A model generated the notes under the pieces. That model had not been told where the DNA came from and did no database searches. It saw only the letters and a program-made list of their open reading frames with translations. A DNA stretch of 64,000 nt from Achatina immaculata (lineage: Eukaryota > Mollusca > Gastropoda > Stylommatophora > Achatinidae), in the NCBI GenBank assembly GCA_009760885.1, contig CM019715.1:22905642-22969641 (forward strand), in the 5' to 3' direction. This document shows positions 43,601 through 58,600 of this stretch, one piece after another. Made by a program: the position numbers and the translations under genes. How positions within the stretch are numbered: the stretch's first letter is position 1; the number at the start of each line of letters is the position of its first letter.

Positions 43601-46600
43601 TAACTGGAAATCTAAATTTTTAATGCTTCTTCATTCTTCGGGCAAAATTCAATTTTCTGTTAAGAGATGGAATTTAAACTTGAATGAACCACATTTAAAA
43701 ATAAAAAATCCTGAAATGGCTTTTGCCAAAATATTCCTTGCTTTGACATATTTTTAAAATGCATTGAATTTTCCATCTCTTGTAATGTCATATCTGGCTT
43801 ACCTATATTTTGTAAAGCAACATCACATGCCATCATCTTTCATACTGACAGAACTTGGTCATCATCAGATAAGAAAGTATGATCTGAAGATCATTTCAAG
43901 CCCTGAAGTAGAAAAGCTGAAGAATGTTCTAGATCTGTGCACATAACATTAGATATGTGTAAAGATAACACTATCAGTTTGGCATTTGTCAAAAAGCATT
44001 TCTCTCAGAAACTTATTTGACAATGTTTGTATATTGTTCCTTCTGTACAAAAGAGCACAGGTATATGCTTCTGTTTTCAGGTTTTAAAGTTCCTGGCAGA
44101 GTTCCAGGGTCCATGTACACGGCTCTTATAGATCATGGTGACCTGCAGGACCCATTGTACAGGGATAATGATGTAAAGTTTGCCTGGGTAGGTCAGACAA
44201 ACTGGACATACTCCCGGACATTCTCAGGTAACCGAGTATGTGATGAACTTGTACTTGTGAAGGGCTCATACGTGTGTGATAAGGTGACTGTCATCATGCA
44301 TGTGATGTACAAGGGGTGATTGATAAGTTCTCGGTAAGGTACAGTGGATTATTTGTGGACAACATTTTTGGATTATTTCTCAACATAGTCCCTTTGCAAG
44401 GTTATGCACTTAGTCCAGCGATCCTGGAGCATACGGATCCCTTCTTTGTAAGAGTCAGCATCTTGTGCCAGTAGAAAGTGTCTACAGCATGAATGACCTC
44501 ATCAGCTGAAGCAAATTTGTGACCATTGAGCTCCTTTTTTAGTTTGGTAAACAGGTGATAGTCCGAAGGGGCCAAATCTGGGGAATAAGGAGGTTGTTCG
44601 AGAAGCTGGAAGCCACATTCATGAATGGCAGACATTGCCAACCGCTGACTTGTGAATTGGAGCATTGTCTTGATGAAAGATGACTCCTCTCGTCAATTTC
44701 CCTTGATGCTTTTCCTTCAATTTGACCCACAGTTACTTCACAAGGTTAGCGTAATAGGCCCCGGTGACCATTCTGCCCTTTTGAAGATAGTCTACCAATA
44801 GCACACCTTCCGAATCCCAAAAGATGGAATCCATCGCTTTGCCTGCAAACAGAACCTCCCTTGCTTTCTTTGAAGGTGGGGATCCATGATGTTTCCACTG
44901 CTTTGACTGTTCTTTGGTTTCTGGTTGAAAATGATGTACCCAAGTCTCATCCATAGTCACAAATGGAAAAATGGCCAAGATTGTCTCTTGACATGTTGAG
45001 ACGCTGTTGTTTGGAATCAGCTCCAAGAAGTTTCGGGACCTATTGAGCAGAGAGCTTTGTCATTTGAAAATCATTGTGAATAATGGCATGAACATGTTCC
45101 TGGGAGATGCCCAATTCACTAGCAATGTACTGTTCAGTTTTGATCCTCCATTATCATGTCATGGATTCTGCTGGTGGTTTCATCGGTGGTTACTGTTCTT
45201 GGTCTTCCTGGACGGGGATCATCTTCCAGACTCTCCCTTCCATATTTGAATTGGGCTGCCCATTTCTTCACTGTGCTGTAAGAAGGGGCACTTTCCCCTA
45301 GAGTCTCCACCATACCCTCATGGAGCTCCTTCGATGATAAGCCCTTGATGCAGAGGTAGTGAATGACTGCTCGATGAGAAATTTTATCCATTTTCTCAAT
45401 TTCTGCCACCTGTCTTACTCAGAGTAAATACTGTTCCCTTCCTCGATGCCAGTTGAATTTAAATGCTGGATTTTTTGGTCAGCAGAAAACTTGTTAAAAA
45501 AATGAGAATAATTGATTTCGTGACACTTTATGAGTATGAATAAGAAAGTGATGCCATTATTATCATCATTATTATTAATTTAGTACTAAGTATACAATTA
45601 TTTATTTCATATACATGGTCTTATACGGATGCAGAAATCTTCAAAGATAGTAGATACTAATAAATAAATAAGCAACATTTCAGTTTCTAATTAGTCAAAT
45701 CCAGTGAACCACATCTTCTCCTTTTTGTGTCTGTTTATTCTCTGCTGTTTTATGTGTTTGATGTCAGTGTTGAATAATCAGAGATTCTTCTTTTAAGTTT
45801 TAGAAGTTCACTGTTCGGATTTTGTTTAAAAATAATATGAATATTCAGGACCAAAAATCATCTTCTTCTACTTCTTCAAACATTTTCAGATGTCAACTTG
45901 TATATTTTTGAAGTAGGTGGTGGTCATCTGAAGGATGTGGACATCCCCATACAATTTGTTTTGGACTAGTGTGATTGTTGGCCATATTTGTCTTCTCTAT
46001 TGTTCATATGTTGTGCATTCCTGCAGTATGTGATCTGCTGTCATCTCACCGCTGCCTCACACACGTCCATCAGTTGATCACATCTTGAATTTGTTGTGCA
46101 GATGATGAATTCAAATTAGATATTCAGTATATCTGATGGTTAGTTATGATAAGGAAGCATATCTGTGCATATTCATTCATCCATTATTTGCATGTCCCTT
46201 GTGGAACTTTGCCTCCCTAACAGCACTCCTGTAGGCCTCTCGGTTGTAAGCAAGATGGCCTGCTACTGATGCATCCATTTGCAGATCATCAACGATGTCT
46301 TGCAGCAATCTTCGCCTTGGTCTTCCTCTCTCTCTCATTTTCCCATTATGTGCCCTTCCAAGACGGTTTTCTCTAGATTATCATGACGTTTAATGTGTCC
46401 AAAATATTTAAGTTTTCTCTCTTTAATTCTCTTTACTAGCCAACCTTCTTCAATATTAAGTTTTCCTGTGTATATATGTGTGCGTAATCATCATCTCTCT
46501 CACAAACAAGTGGTAAGGAAAGAGTATCCTGATGCATGATAAGTACTGTTTGAGGTATGATCTTTGTGTGAGTATCATGGAGGCATTTAGGGAGGTAGGA

Positions 46601-49600
46601 TCTTCCTCCATAATGGATTATAAAAAAAGAATGTGTCATGGATATAAAGTACAGAAGGATTCAGGAAAGACTGCTTCTCTTAAATTTCATGAACACTGAA
46701 CTGATTACAGATGCAGGAGTAGCGTAGTTGGTGGTGAACTAACAGCTCAGCTATGAGACTAATGTTAGATTGTGCACAGCTCATTTGAAAATCATTACAG
46801 TATATGATCTTATCTGAATATGTTTCACAGTTCCCAGTGAGGTGTTAAGCGCTAAACAAGTCTGGCTGATTTTTGAAGGTCTGGACACAATAGCAGATGT
46901 GCTTGTCAATGGCAGACTTGTTGGTCAGTCAGATAACATGTTTGTGCGCTCAGCATTCAATGTGACAGGTGTTGTCCAGGTAATATAGCAAAGATATTGG
47001 ACTAATGTGATCATATTTTTAAAAAAAACGTATTAACCTCCTAAATCTAATTGTTGTATTTTTGCCAAATCATAAACCAGGAGCCATTGGCTTCATTTAT
47101 TGAGGAAGGATGTTGTGATGGCTGGAGCATGTGCTCTGGAGGACTAATGACTTATAACCAAAAATAGCACTAAGATGGACACCACAGGGGAACAGGAGTA
47201 AGAGTAGACCAAAGGAGACACAGAGAAGAACAACAGAGAGGATGCTGAACAGTAGCAAGCTCACCTGGGCAAGAGTGAAAAAAAAGGCAAAAAGACAAGC
47301 ATTTGTGGAAAACTCTTGCAGAAGTCCTTATGTGACTTGGACACCTGAAGGTTCAGAGAGAGATAACCCAGGAGAATCATGGGAAGTGAAAAGCAAGGGG
47401 TACAATTAAATATATAAACATACACAAAGCCACCTCAGTAAAGCTGTGATAACAGATAATTAGATTAATTAATAAGGTAGAAACAGCTTTTTTTCATTAA
47501 CAAACCACATATTTGTAATGTTTATGCTTTCATCTTATTTATACAGAAACACACAGAGTGAAGAAATAGGAAAAGAAAGGACAGGCTAAATTTCTATCTA
47601 TTAAGTATAAGAAATGAAAATGAAAAAAAAAAGATTCCACTTATCTTTTACTTTGTATGATGCTATGTCTGGAAGTGTGCTTTGGAAATGGTTATAAATG
47701 CTTATAAGAATGTTCTTCTTTAGAAAGCATTAGAGATGTATACCAGTCATATTAAAATTCTGCAGAAAATAAAATGTATTTCTTCTGAAAGACATAGCAC
47801 TTATCACTATAAAATATTAGTTCTTATTATATATAAGTCACAAGTATTTAAAATACTGTATGTTTAACTCTTTCCCTGCTGGAGGTAAAAACGTGGATGT
47901 TCCCTTCTGTGCCAGACAAAAAGCGCAGATCTTGATATGTATAGGGGATAATTTTTAACTAATTATTTCCACGTTAAAAGTATGCGTATTATGCCTCCAA
48001 ATAGCTATAAATGTAAGAAGATTTCATAAATGAAGAGTTTTTTTTAAGGAAAAAAAATGTAGTGTGATGATTTTAGCTGAAAATTGTGTATTACTGTCCA
48101 TCGGATAGGGCTAGGACTGACATCGATCGAATGGCGATGTGTAGATCAACTCTGTCGTTTTATCCGATCTCGTCGTGTGATTATGTTGCATGTTCACTTT
48201 AAAATAATACCTGAAATAACCTGACTACGTCTCCAGTCCATCTAATAGTCTAAATCTACTTGAACAGTTGTCTAGTCATAGGGGGACATGTTTGCCTGCA
48301 AAGTCACACAAAAATTGCTGTATTTTGACCCCTGTTGTTATGACGCTTTCAAAATGGTGACAAAGGTCACTAGACGTGCGTACTAAACTGTTTACAATCA
48401 AAAGTTACACTGGGTTTCGAATGGAACGAAGCTAGGGTCCCTATCGGGACCATGGCAAAAACTTGACAAAGTAGAAGGGTCCCAATCAGGATCCCTGGCA
48501 CGGGAAGAGATAACGGGTTTTTTGGAGGGGTGGGGGGAACACGCCTTGAACATTGGCAGAAAAATCTGTGAAGCTTGTATGCTGGTTTTTCTTTTAATTC
48601 ATTCATTTGCATGTCCCTTGTGAAACTTTACCTCCTTAACAGCACTCCTGTAGACCTCTCAGTTGTAAGCAAGATTGCCTGCTGCTGATGCATCCATTTG
48701 CAGATCATCAACGATGTCTTGCAGCCATCTTCACCATGGTCTTCTTCTCTTTTTTTCCCATTATGTATTCTTCCAAGATGGTCTTCACTAAATTATCATG
48801 ATGTTTAATGTGTCTAAAATATTTAAGTTTTCCCTATTTAATCTTCTTTACTAGCCAGCCTTCTTCAATATAAAGTTCTCGTAGTATGGATATATTTGTT
48901 CTTTTCTATGTCCATGATATGTGAAGGACTCTTCTGTAGCATTTACATTCAAAGGCATTGGTGCCCTCAGCTGTTTTGTTAAGTGTCCAGGTCTCACAGG
49001 CATATTTTGCCATGGGAAAGATGCATGCCCTTAAAAATCTTATTTCTGTAGTTCTGTCTGCTCCTCTCCACAGATTTCTTAGTTGTTTTACTTTTTGAAG
49101 AGCGATAGATTTCCTCCTTTTAATTTCCCTCATTGTATTTCCATTATTAGTTAGTAGTGATCCAAGATATTCAGAACTCTCCACCTCTTCCAGTAGGAAT
49201 TTATACATATTTCATCTGTCTTATTTGTTTTGTCACTTGCCATCAATTTAGTTTTCTTTGCATTAAGATAGAGGTTTTGGTGTTCACTATTCTTACAGAC
49301 TGACATAATTAGTTTTTCCATTCATTTTTGTGTTGTGGACAGTAATATTGTGTCATCAGCATATCTGATCTCTGGTATTTTGTAACCTCCAATTTTTATG
49401 GCATCATAATATTCTTTGTCTACATCTTCTCTAAAATTCCTCATTATAGTTTCAGTATACAAGTTAAATAAGTAAGACAACAATATGCACCCCTTGTTTT
49501 ATGTCAAACCAAGTTGTTGTTTCACCATTTATTCTAACTGCTGCTTGTTGGTCTAGATATAGCATTGATATTAATTGTATCAAATGTGTTGGAAATCCCA

Positions 49601-52600
49601 TTTTTTCCCAAAGTTTCTGGTGTTGTACACAATCAAATGCCTTTGAATAGCCTATAAAAGATAAATGTAGATTCACATTAATTTCTCTACATTTCTCTAT
49701 TATTAATCTTATATTCTTTAATTACTCCATATGATTTCTGTATTATGTTTCATTATTGTTTGGAATTTTATCTCTGACTTTTTCTTTCTGTTGTTTGGTT
49801 TTATCTGTTTTCTTAATCTTTTCACATTAGAGCGGAGACAACTCCATTGTCATTAATTTCTACTCAGCGGTCGAAGAAGCCCTTGCCAGAGTTAAAAATT
49901 CTGCCTACGACATTCCTCCAGATTGTCCAGCAGCAGTACAGAATGGCCAGTGTCATGTGAATCAGATTAGGAAAGAGCAGTGCTCTTTCAGCTGGGACTG
50001 GGGGCCGTCATTTCCCACCCAAGGAATTTGGTGAGTGATGTCAGCTGTTTCAACAGCTGGACTTACAAAGTAGTGACAAGGTAATTTTTAAATTCTGAGG
50101 GGCTAGGTGGTAACCAGTTGTAGAAGGACAAAGCAGTTTTTGTATATTTTTTATTTATGAAAGTCTGTTATAAGTAAATATAAACAAAATGAGTAACCCA
50201 CATGCATTTTGATGTATACAGAACAACAGACAAGTAGGTTGACACATAGGCTTGATAGCAGACATGGGTATTGGCACAAATATGCAAATATAAAAAAGGA
50301 TAGCCATATTGACAGAGCTACAGATGGAAAGTTAGACACACAGACATATTCACAGTTAAATCTAGATCATTTTTTGTGCTGTATATGTTGCAGGAAACCT
50401 GTCTATGTTGATGCATACAGCAGTGCTGTTATCAGAGATATCTCAGCTATCACCTTGAGAGGTAAATTTATACTGAGGGTTTGCATGGAGCATGAAGATT
50501 TTTCTGTCTAGTCACCAAGTTTATGCTGAATTTATATGGCAAATATAATAAACACATCACAACATAGTCTTGGTGTCTGTTTATTCTAATCTTAACTCTA
50601 CCAAGCAGTGCTCAAGACCACATTAAACTGTTTATAATCAAACAACACAGTTGATATTTTGTTTATTTCTAGCTTTTATAGTCAAAGAACAGTAGACACC
50701 ACATCACATCCTCCAGAGTTGCCAGTTACACAACACACTCGGCCAAAGGACCTGACCAGAACCCAACCCAAGAGAAGGTCTCCAGTGATGCTGAATACCT
50801 GAGTTTGTGAGAAAGATTGTTGCTGATGTCTGAGCAAACAACATAGAAGAGAAGAAAAAAACATGTCAAACTATGTGCTATTAAACGTCACATAGGGCTC
50901 GCATGGTAGTTCACTACATTTTCCTGTTTTTGGTGAGCTTTTCAACCTCATCAAGGGATTTTATGCCTACTAATTTGGCCTCTTTTAACAGTGTCCTCTT
51001 TCACGTGGTTGATCTCTTTTTCTTCAGCCTGTTGTGTTCCACTTGATAGCTTGTTTTGGGATTATTTGATTGTTTCTTCTCATCATGTGACTGATATATG
51101 TAAAAAGAAAACTTTTACAGCAAGAAAGATACTCTGTTTTCACTCACTAGTAAAATAGGACTTGAAATTAACAAGGAAAAAACTAAAATCATGAAGTTTC
51201 CTATTTCTCAAGAAGGAAAAATAGAAGGAACAGCTATTGAAGAAGTAAAACCAATTTGCATACATCAGCAGCTCTATAGATCAGGATGGTGACACTAAAA
51301 AAGAATTGCAAAGACAGCGTTGGCTTTTTAAAATCTTGAGAAAATATGGCAATCAAAAGGTATAAATACAAAAACAAAGTTAAAATTATTTAACTCAAAA
51401 TATAATATATACCCTTACTTACATTGTGAAAGTTGGAAAACAACTAAAGAAATAGAAAACAAATTAGACACATCTGAAAATAAATGCCTAAGGAAAATAC
51501 TCTATATAATGGAATGATCAAGACCAATGCAGAGATAAGGAAGATGAGCACACAGCAACCTGTCTCTTCAGTAATTAAAAAAAGGAGATGGAAGTGATGA
51601 GAAGAAATAATTAGAGATTCCCAAAACAAGCTATCAAAGGGACAAAAAAAAAGAGGTCGTTCACATGAAACCCTAAAGAGAACATTAGTGAGAGAGCCTA
51701 AATTAGTGGGCATAAAATCCCGTGATGAGGTCGAAAAGCTCACATAAAACAGGAAAACTTGGCAAACTACCACGAGAGCCCCATCTGATGTTTAACGGCA
51801 CGGGAAAGATGTTAGATATGGGTCAGTGACAAAAAGTTAGGAACCACTGCTCCAGAAAACAGCCACAGTCACACCCAGATGTTTTGTACTTGTATGAACT
51901 CCCTGTAACTGTGAGCTGTTCTTCTTTGCAGCCAATGCTGTAGAGATGTTGAGGCACAGCATTGTATCGGCGTGAGAGCGGGTTATGGCAGCTACCTTTT
52001 TCAGTCCCGGAGTACAGCTAAAAAGCAGGGGGTGTGCTATGCTTCTTTAGCAGACTCCACCACCATGGGGACTATGGTGATCCCTGCCCTGTTAGCCAGG
52101 CTAGGCCAGTTACTGGGGGAACCACGGAGAGGTGAGACAGGGTCTTGGTCAGCTATGAGTCACTAACCCTGACACTAGCATATCAGGTATGGGTCACTGA
52201 TTGCCTTATCGGACGTCTTCACTCCCACCCAGATGTCAAGAAGAGCAAACGAAATATTTCTCAGTTTGTAGAAAGACTAAGCTTAAATGATATATTAGTC
52301 AGATTTCATTGGATGCATTTGAGAAGAAAATAGTTAAAGAATGTGATCAGAAACAGAAGATTCCAGAAATGTAATGGCACAATATCTGATGATGGTAATA
52401 GTTTTCTTTATTGCAGTGCACACCAATAGTGCAGTGCACACCTAATCATAGAAATGATTCAAACATCTGCCATTAAAGTTGTTTGATATTGTTCCAGTAA
52501 ATTCTCAATGGGAGCTTCATATTGATGTCTTCTTTGCCCTGGGTGTTGATGCAAAGGTCAGTGGTCAGCTGAGTGTCAGTGTTGCTGGTTTGAACCTGAC

Positions 52601-55600
52601 ATACAAGCAGGAGGTGTCATTATCACCAGCCAATGACAGCATTCGACTGACTGTGCCAGTTCCTGCAGTGAGTGTGGACATTTGTTATTTTAATGTGTAC
52701 TACATGAGCATGATAGTATGTCATGCTTAATCTCCGCTAGAGCTGGCATCTTAATGAATAATTTTTTTTCCTTTCATGTGTTTTTTTTTGGGTCTTTTCT
52801 TTTGTTCTTTATGAAGGTATTATGCCAAAATATTGATAAGATTTGCTTTTTTGATTGTGTTTTTTTCATTTTCTCTTTCTTGTCTGCTGTTTCTGTCTTT
52901 TGTAAAACTGTACCTTACACATTCAGCTAGTTTTGTTTGATTTTTGGCTATCTCTCTCTCTGGTCCATGCCAATAAGGCATTGGTCATTATTGATTTCCA
53001 CAACCAACCATCCTTTGCTTTTTCTATTAGATGTGTGTTGGACAATACTCTTTGCCACTCTTTTAGTCATCGGTTTCTTGTTTCTTTGTTGTCCTCTGTC
53101 CCTTTGTTCCTCCAGTTTTCCTGTTGTCACTAGGTGTTGCAGTTTGTCCTACAGATCTGAACTATTGTGTTCTGAGTTTTGCCCAGCCTCATTGAGAATC
53201 TCTACGTTTGTTTTCTTGGCTGTCCATGGGATTCTCATCATTCTTCTTAGGAATCACATCTCTGTAGATTCTGGGTGCTCTTGGTTACTGTCCATGTCAC
53301 AGACAATAGCCAAGAGCACTCTGTGGCTATGAAGAAAGAAAAAAGTTATCATTTCAAAGTCATATCTTTCATGTGATGTTTTTTGTACATGGTAGCTTTT
53401 CTTGCTTAACATCTACATCAGCATTTCCTAAAATAGGCACTTCTACCCCAAGCTGGGGTGTTTTTTGTGTAGAATATGATAGTAACCTTCAGGGTCTTGA
53501 TGTGAAGGGAAATCAGCAGAGGAGGGTGTAGAGCAATCAGTTTGTTATGAGAACAGTCAAAATTGTAGTTTTGAGGTCCCTTCCTGTTGGAGAAGGGCTG
53601 GAACGAAGGCATACTGCAAGATCAGACTGTATCATGACCATTCTTAACCTTGCAAATGTGTATGTCCTGTATTTACCCGGGTACTGCGCCGCAGCCAACA
53701 CACTCTGTCTTCAGCAGGCCGAGGGAAAATTGTAGTGACCATCCTAGACATTTGTGGTCTGATACTGAAGTTTATATACCTGAAGTGTTTGTTTTGTTAA
53801 CATTCTTCTTTCTGATTTGCCTCTGTTTTTCTATGTTTTGAGTTCATTATATTATAGTTGATTTTGTAACCCGTGGAATGAGCATGCTCAGAGTGGTCTG
53901 TACGTTGTGAGATATTTTTTTTTTTTTCAAGGCAATAGATTTAATGGTACTTGAATTCACATTTCATCTGGGCTGAAAGACAAGGAATGTTTTATCAGAA
54001 AATGGGGCACATTCAAACGAAAGCAAATATATACAAGATAAAGTGTTAAAACTATTTAAGAGGAAAGATAAGAACAGCTTTATTAATGAGCAGACAGTTG
54101 TGACGTTTTGGTTTGCACCTTAATCATACAAAAACATACAGGATGAAAAAAAGGGCAAGAAGATAAAATATAAATTCAAATGAACGCTGTACAACAAATG
54201 GTAATGTAAAAATAGAATAAATGGAGCATGTAGTTGTGACTAATAAGATTTTTAAGTGCATGCATCTTTCCCATCACAACATATGCTTGTGAGACCTGGA
54301 CACTTAACAAAACAGCTGAGAAACACATAAATGCCTTTGAATGTAAATGCTACAGAAGAGTTCTTCAAATATCATGGACACAAAAAAGAACAAATAATCC
54401 ATACAACAAGAACTTTATATTGAAGAAGGCTGGCTAGTAAAGAGGATTAAAGAGAGAAAACTTAAATATTTTGGACACATTAAATGTCATGATAATCCAG
54501 AGAAGACCGTCTTGGAAGGGTTACATAATGGGAAAAAGAAAGAGAGGAAGACCAAGGCAAAGATGGCTGCAAGACATTGTTGGTGATCTGCAAACGGATG
54601 CATCAGCAGCAGGCCATCTTGCTCACAACCGAGAGGCTCACAGGAGTGCTGTTAGATTAGGCAAAGTTCCGCAAGGGACATGCAAATGAATTAATGAATG
54701 AAAGCTGTGACTTGTAAGAAGCTGCATGCAAGAGTGGGTGTGGTAGAGTGTTTATGGTTTATGGTTTGGGTCATCATCATTGCACTCTGGACATGTCCAT
54801 AGGTGCTCAGACCCCCCGCCACCTTAACATATCCATCAGCATCCTGCAGCTGATAGTACCTGTTCTGTGTTGTGGTGGAGTGTTGAGAATGTTTAAACGA
54901 AGGCTTGCAATGTATGATAGGTGGGTAGTAAAGAGGGAGTGTGGATAGTAGAAGGAAGAGAGTGATACAGTGGTAATCTGGCTGAGAGAAGGGTGGGTGG
55001 AATACTTGAATGTGGTTGGGGTAGAGGGTTTTTAATGCAGCAAGAGGGTTCTGAAATATGCGTTACAGATGAGAAAGGAGTAAACTTAATACAGAGAGAA
55101 TATGATTGTGATTGTAATGAAGGGGAATGTTAAGTGTGAGCTGAATTTTGAGTTCAAGTCATGTGGTTCCAGTGTCCCATATTGCTGAATGTGGTGGTTC
55201 TCAAGAGACAAAAGTCGCGTAGCGAAACGTCACAAGTATGTGCTTGTTTATTTAATAAAGCTGTTCCTAATTTTTCTTAAATAGTTTTAACATTTTGTTA
55301 TTATAGATTTACTGCAGTGGCTTCATGCAAAGTTATGTACTTAATTTTATATACTTATACACTAATTATTCATGTATATACTAGATGAAATTCACCACAG
55401 CCTATACAGACTCCTTTCTAGTTTGTGATACACATATAGTTTAATGTGATGTTAAAGCAGTCTTATTGCCAAATATCACTGCAAATTAAAGGTTAATAAT
55501 CATGTGAACTGCAGGCAACAAGTGTACCCTTATGGTGGCCAAATGGCTATGGTGCCCAGCCATTATTTGATCTTAATGTGTCCTTCACCTCTGGGCCAGA

Positions 55601-58600
55601 CAGCACACAAAAGTCAATTAGGATTGGGTTCAGGACTGTAGAGCTTGTGCAGGACCCAGTCTCCAACAGAACAGAAGATGGTAGGTTTGTGCTTGACTCT
55701 TCTCTGTGGTAAAATTTGGTAGTACATGTGATACATCACAAAAGAGGTAAAACTTGGTAGTACATGTGATACATCACAAAAGAAGTAAAACTTGGTAGTA
55801 CATGTGATACAGCACAAAAGAGGTAAAACTTGGTAGTACATGTGATACAGCACAAAAGAGGTAAAACTTAGTAGTACATGTGATACATCACAAAAGAGGT
55901 AAAACTTGGTAGTACATGTGATACAGCACAAAAGAGATAAAGCTTTCATAATCACAACTTGCCATGTATCCATTTCATAGTCAGCTTAAAAGTTGAGAAG
56001 ATTATTTATTATTATCAGGTATTGAATTTTTATGTTTGAAATCTTTTAAATGTTAGAGACTATTGTCAGTGAGTGCATCTTCAAAATCTGCAAACCAAAA
56101 GGGTTAGACATGAGGCAGAAATGTTTAAACTGTCATGAAAATATGGATAAAACTGTGTATTTTGTCCTGGCAACAGGACTCCAGGTTTAGAATAAATGAA
56201 AGGGATGGATATGCAATACTCAAGGTGAATGAGACAGTGATCAGCAACCATTGGGTGACTGGTTGCGTCAGGGTTGATAAACTTGCAGCCAGGCAGTATC
56301 CTGTTGTGTCTTCCAGTGATGTCTCTGAAAACAGACTGTTATTTGGCCAAGTGAATGAAGATCACAAAGGAAAGACAACTCAGTCCTAAAAGTATGTTGA
56401 GCCATAGACAGATATGTCACGCCACAAGACACAAAATGGCGATACAACAGTGCAACCAACACCCTTTTGATTATGAAAACAGAAGAAGAAGAAGATGAAT
56501 AAAAACATAAAAACTGAAGAGTAAATATACAAATATTGTTTGGTGTCCAAAAATCTCCATTTTTAACTAAGGTAAAAAAAAAAAAAAAGCTAAAATCCCC
56601 ACTTCCATGCCATTAAGGCATATTGGGGATACAGTGTTAGGCCCGTATTTCCACGACCTTTGACACACATGAAGGTATGATGTGGTCATTATCATGCCAG
56701 GCCGCATTTACCTTCCTAGATTTCTCTGGTATCTATTTTTAGAGGCTAGGTGGAACCTGGGGCCTTTTTTTGCTGCAGGGAGCCGAACCCGTACCATCGG
56801 ATTAATAGACACGAGCACCTAACCACACAGCCAGCCAAGCCCATTTTTAACCAGCTCATTATTAATATTTATTCAAAAGCTGAAAGAGGACATATTTTTC
56901 TTCAGGGCTGACCTTCTACTTTCGTGTCAATGGGATCCCAGTCTTTCTCAAGGGAAGTAACTGGATTCCTGCCGATAGCTTTCAGGAGAGAATAACTTCC
57001 GACAGACTCCGATTCTTGCTTGAATCTGCAGCGAATGTGAGCATCAACTCTATGCGTGTATGGGGAGGAGGGGTGAGTAATGGTTATTTTATTTCTTCCT
57101 ATTGAAAGGTTGTTTTTTTTTCCCAATCTTTGTTTTTTTCCATTTTATGTCTGTGAACTGTTGTTTAGCTTGTTACATATTCAGATTCAGAAGTATTTTC
57201 TTGTTGCTCCTTATGTGTATACTGAATGCCAGATTTGACCAAATATGAATATTTGAATTTTAGGTTACCTGAATACAAATATTACACTAGTGGAAGCAAA
57301 GCTCCTTGCTAAAATTACATGTATGTGCATATATGAAATTTTTGCTCATTGTGCATTCTTCTGTTGATTTCTGTTTCTCATTTCTCGCCATCTGTTGTTG
57401 TGTGTTCTGAATATATACATTTTGTCACTTGCTGAAGTATGTCTTCATTTTGTCACTTGCTGAAGTATGTCTTCATTTTGTCACTTGCTGAAGTATGTCT
57501 TCATTTTGTCACTTGCTGAAGTATGTCTTCATTTTGTCACTTGCTGAAGTATGTCTTCATTTTGTCACGTGGTGAAGTATGTCTTCATTTTGTCACTTGC
57601 TGAAGTATGTCTCCATTTATATTCACAGTCGGCTTTTGTGTTTTCTTCTGATTGTCATGACCTTTGTCTTGCCAGTACTTATTTCTAGTCCATACTGACT
57701 TTTGTTGTTTGTTTATGTCACAGTATTCTGTAAATCATTTAGTTTACAGAGAATGAATGAATGAATAATCTTTATTTTTCAAGGGTAAAGAATTGGGCAC
57801 GCAGGCCCGTCTTACATTCTGCCCTTCATCACTCCATCTTTCATTCTTCCCACACACTTGATTTAGTAAAAAAAATACAAATTAAATTAGGAAAAACATA
57901 TCAAAAGAGTGTAAGATTTAACTATTACATTCAAGGTAAAAGAGAAGAAGTCATTAACCTAATAAAATAGCACTCACGCACACATACACACGCAGACATA
58001 TACATAAATAAAAATACATTGTAAATCATCTTCTAACATATGTTTTTTTTAACAAACATTAAAATAATTTCTAACAATATCTAACAAGTTGCTTTTCTAA
58101 CTATGTCATTGAAGTACTTGATGGTTTACGAGCCATGTGTTGAGAGAGTACTGGCTATTTTATGGAGGCATATAATTACAAGCAAGTAAATAATGAAACA
58201 GGTTTGAGTTAAAGGATGAAGTATTACCAATGGATTTTAAATTGTAGGGGAGGGTGTTCCAGAGCTGTACTGCAGAGTATGCAAGGCTTTTCTTGTACAG
58301 ATCAATCCTGGGTTTAGGAAGAAGACAGTTTTTTAAACGCTGGCTATGTTTAGTGTTATACGTAAACAGTGACCACAAGTAAGGCGACAGAATTCTGTGA
58401 ACAAACTTAACTTTGTTAAGAAGATATTCAAGAACAATAGTGAGATACCTGGATTATTCATGAATTAAACAGTTATCTGTTACCTTCATTCACATGAATC
58501 TGATAAGTACTAAATTATCTGTTACCTTCATTCACATGAATTTGATAAGTATTAAATTATCTGTTACCTTCATTCACATGAATCTGATAAGTACTAAATT

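Noticed and set aside
55614..55973. 119-codon Cys/Tyr-rich repetitive protein on the minus strand
   Set aside because: Shadow of a 38-bp minisatellite and of MANBA exon 7 on the other strand.
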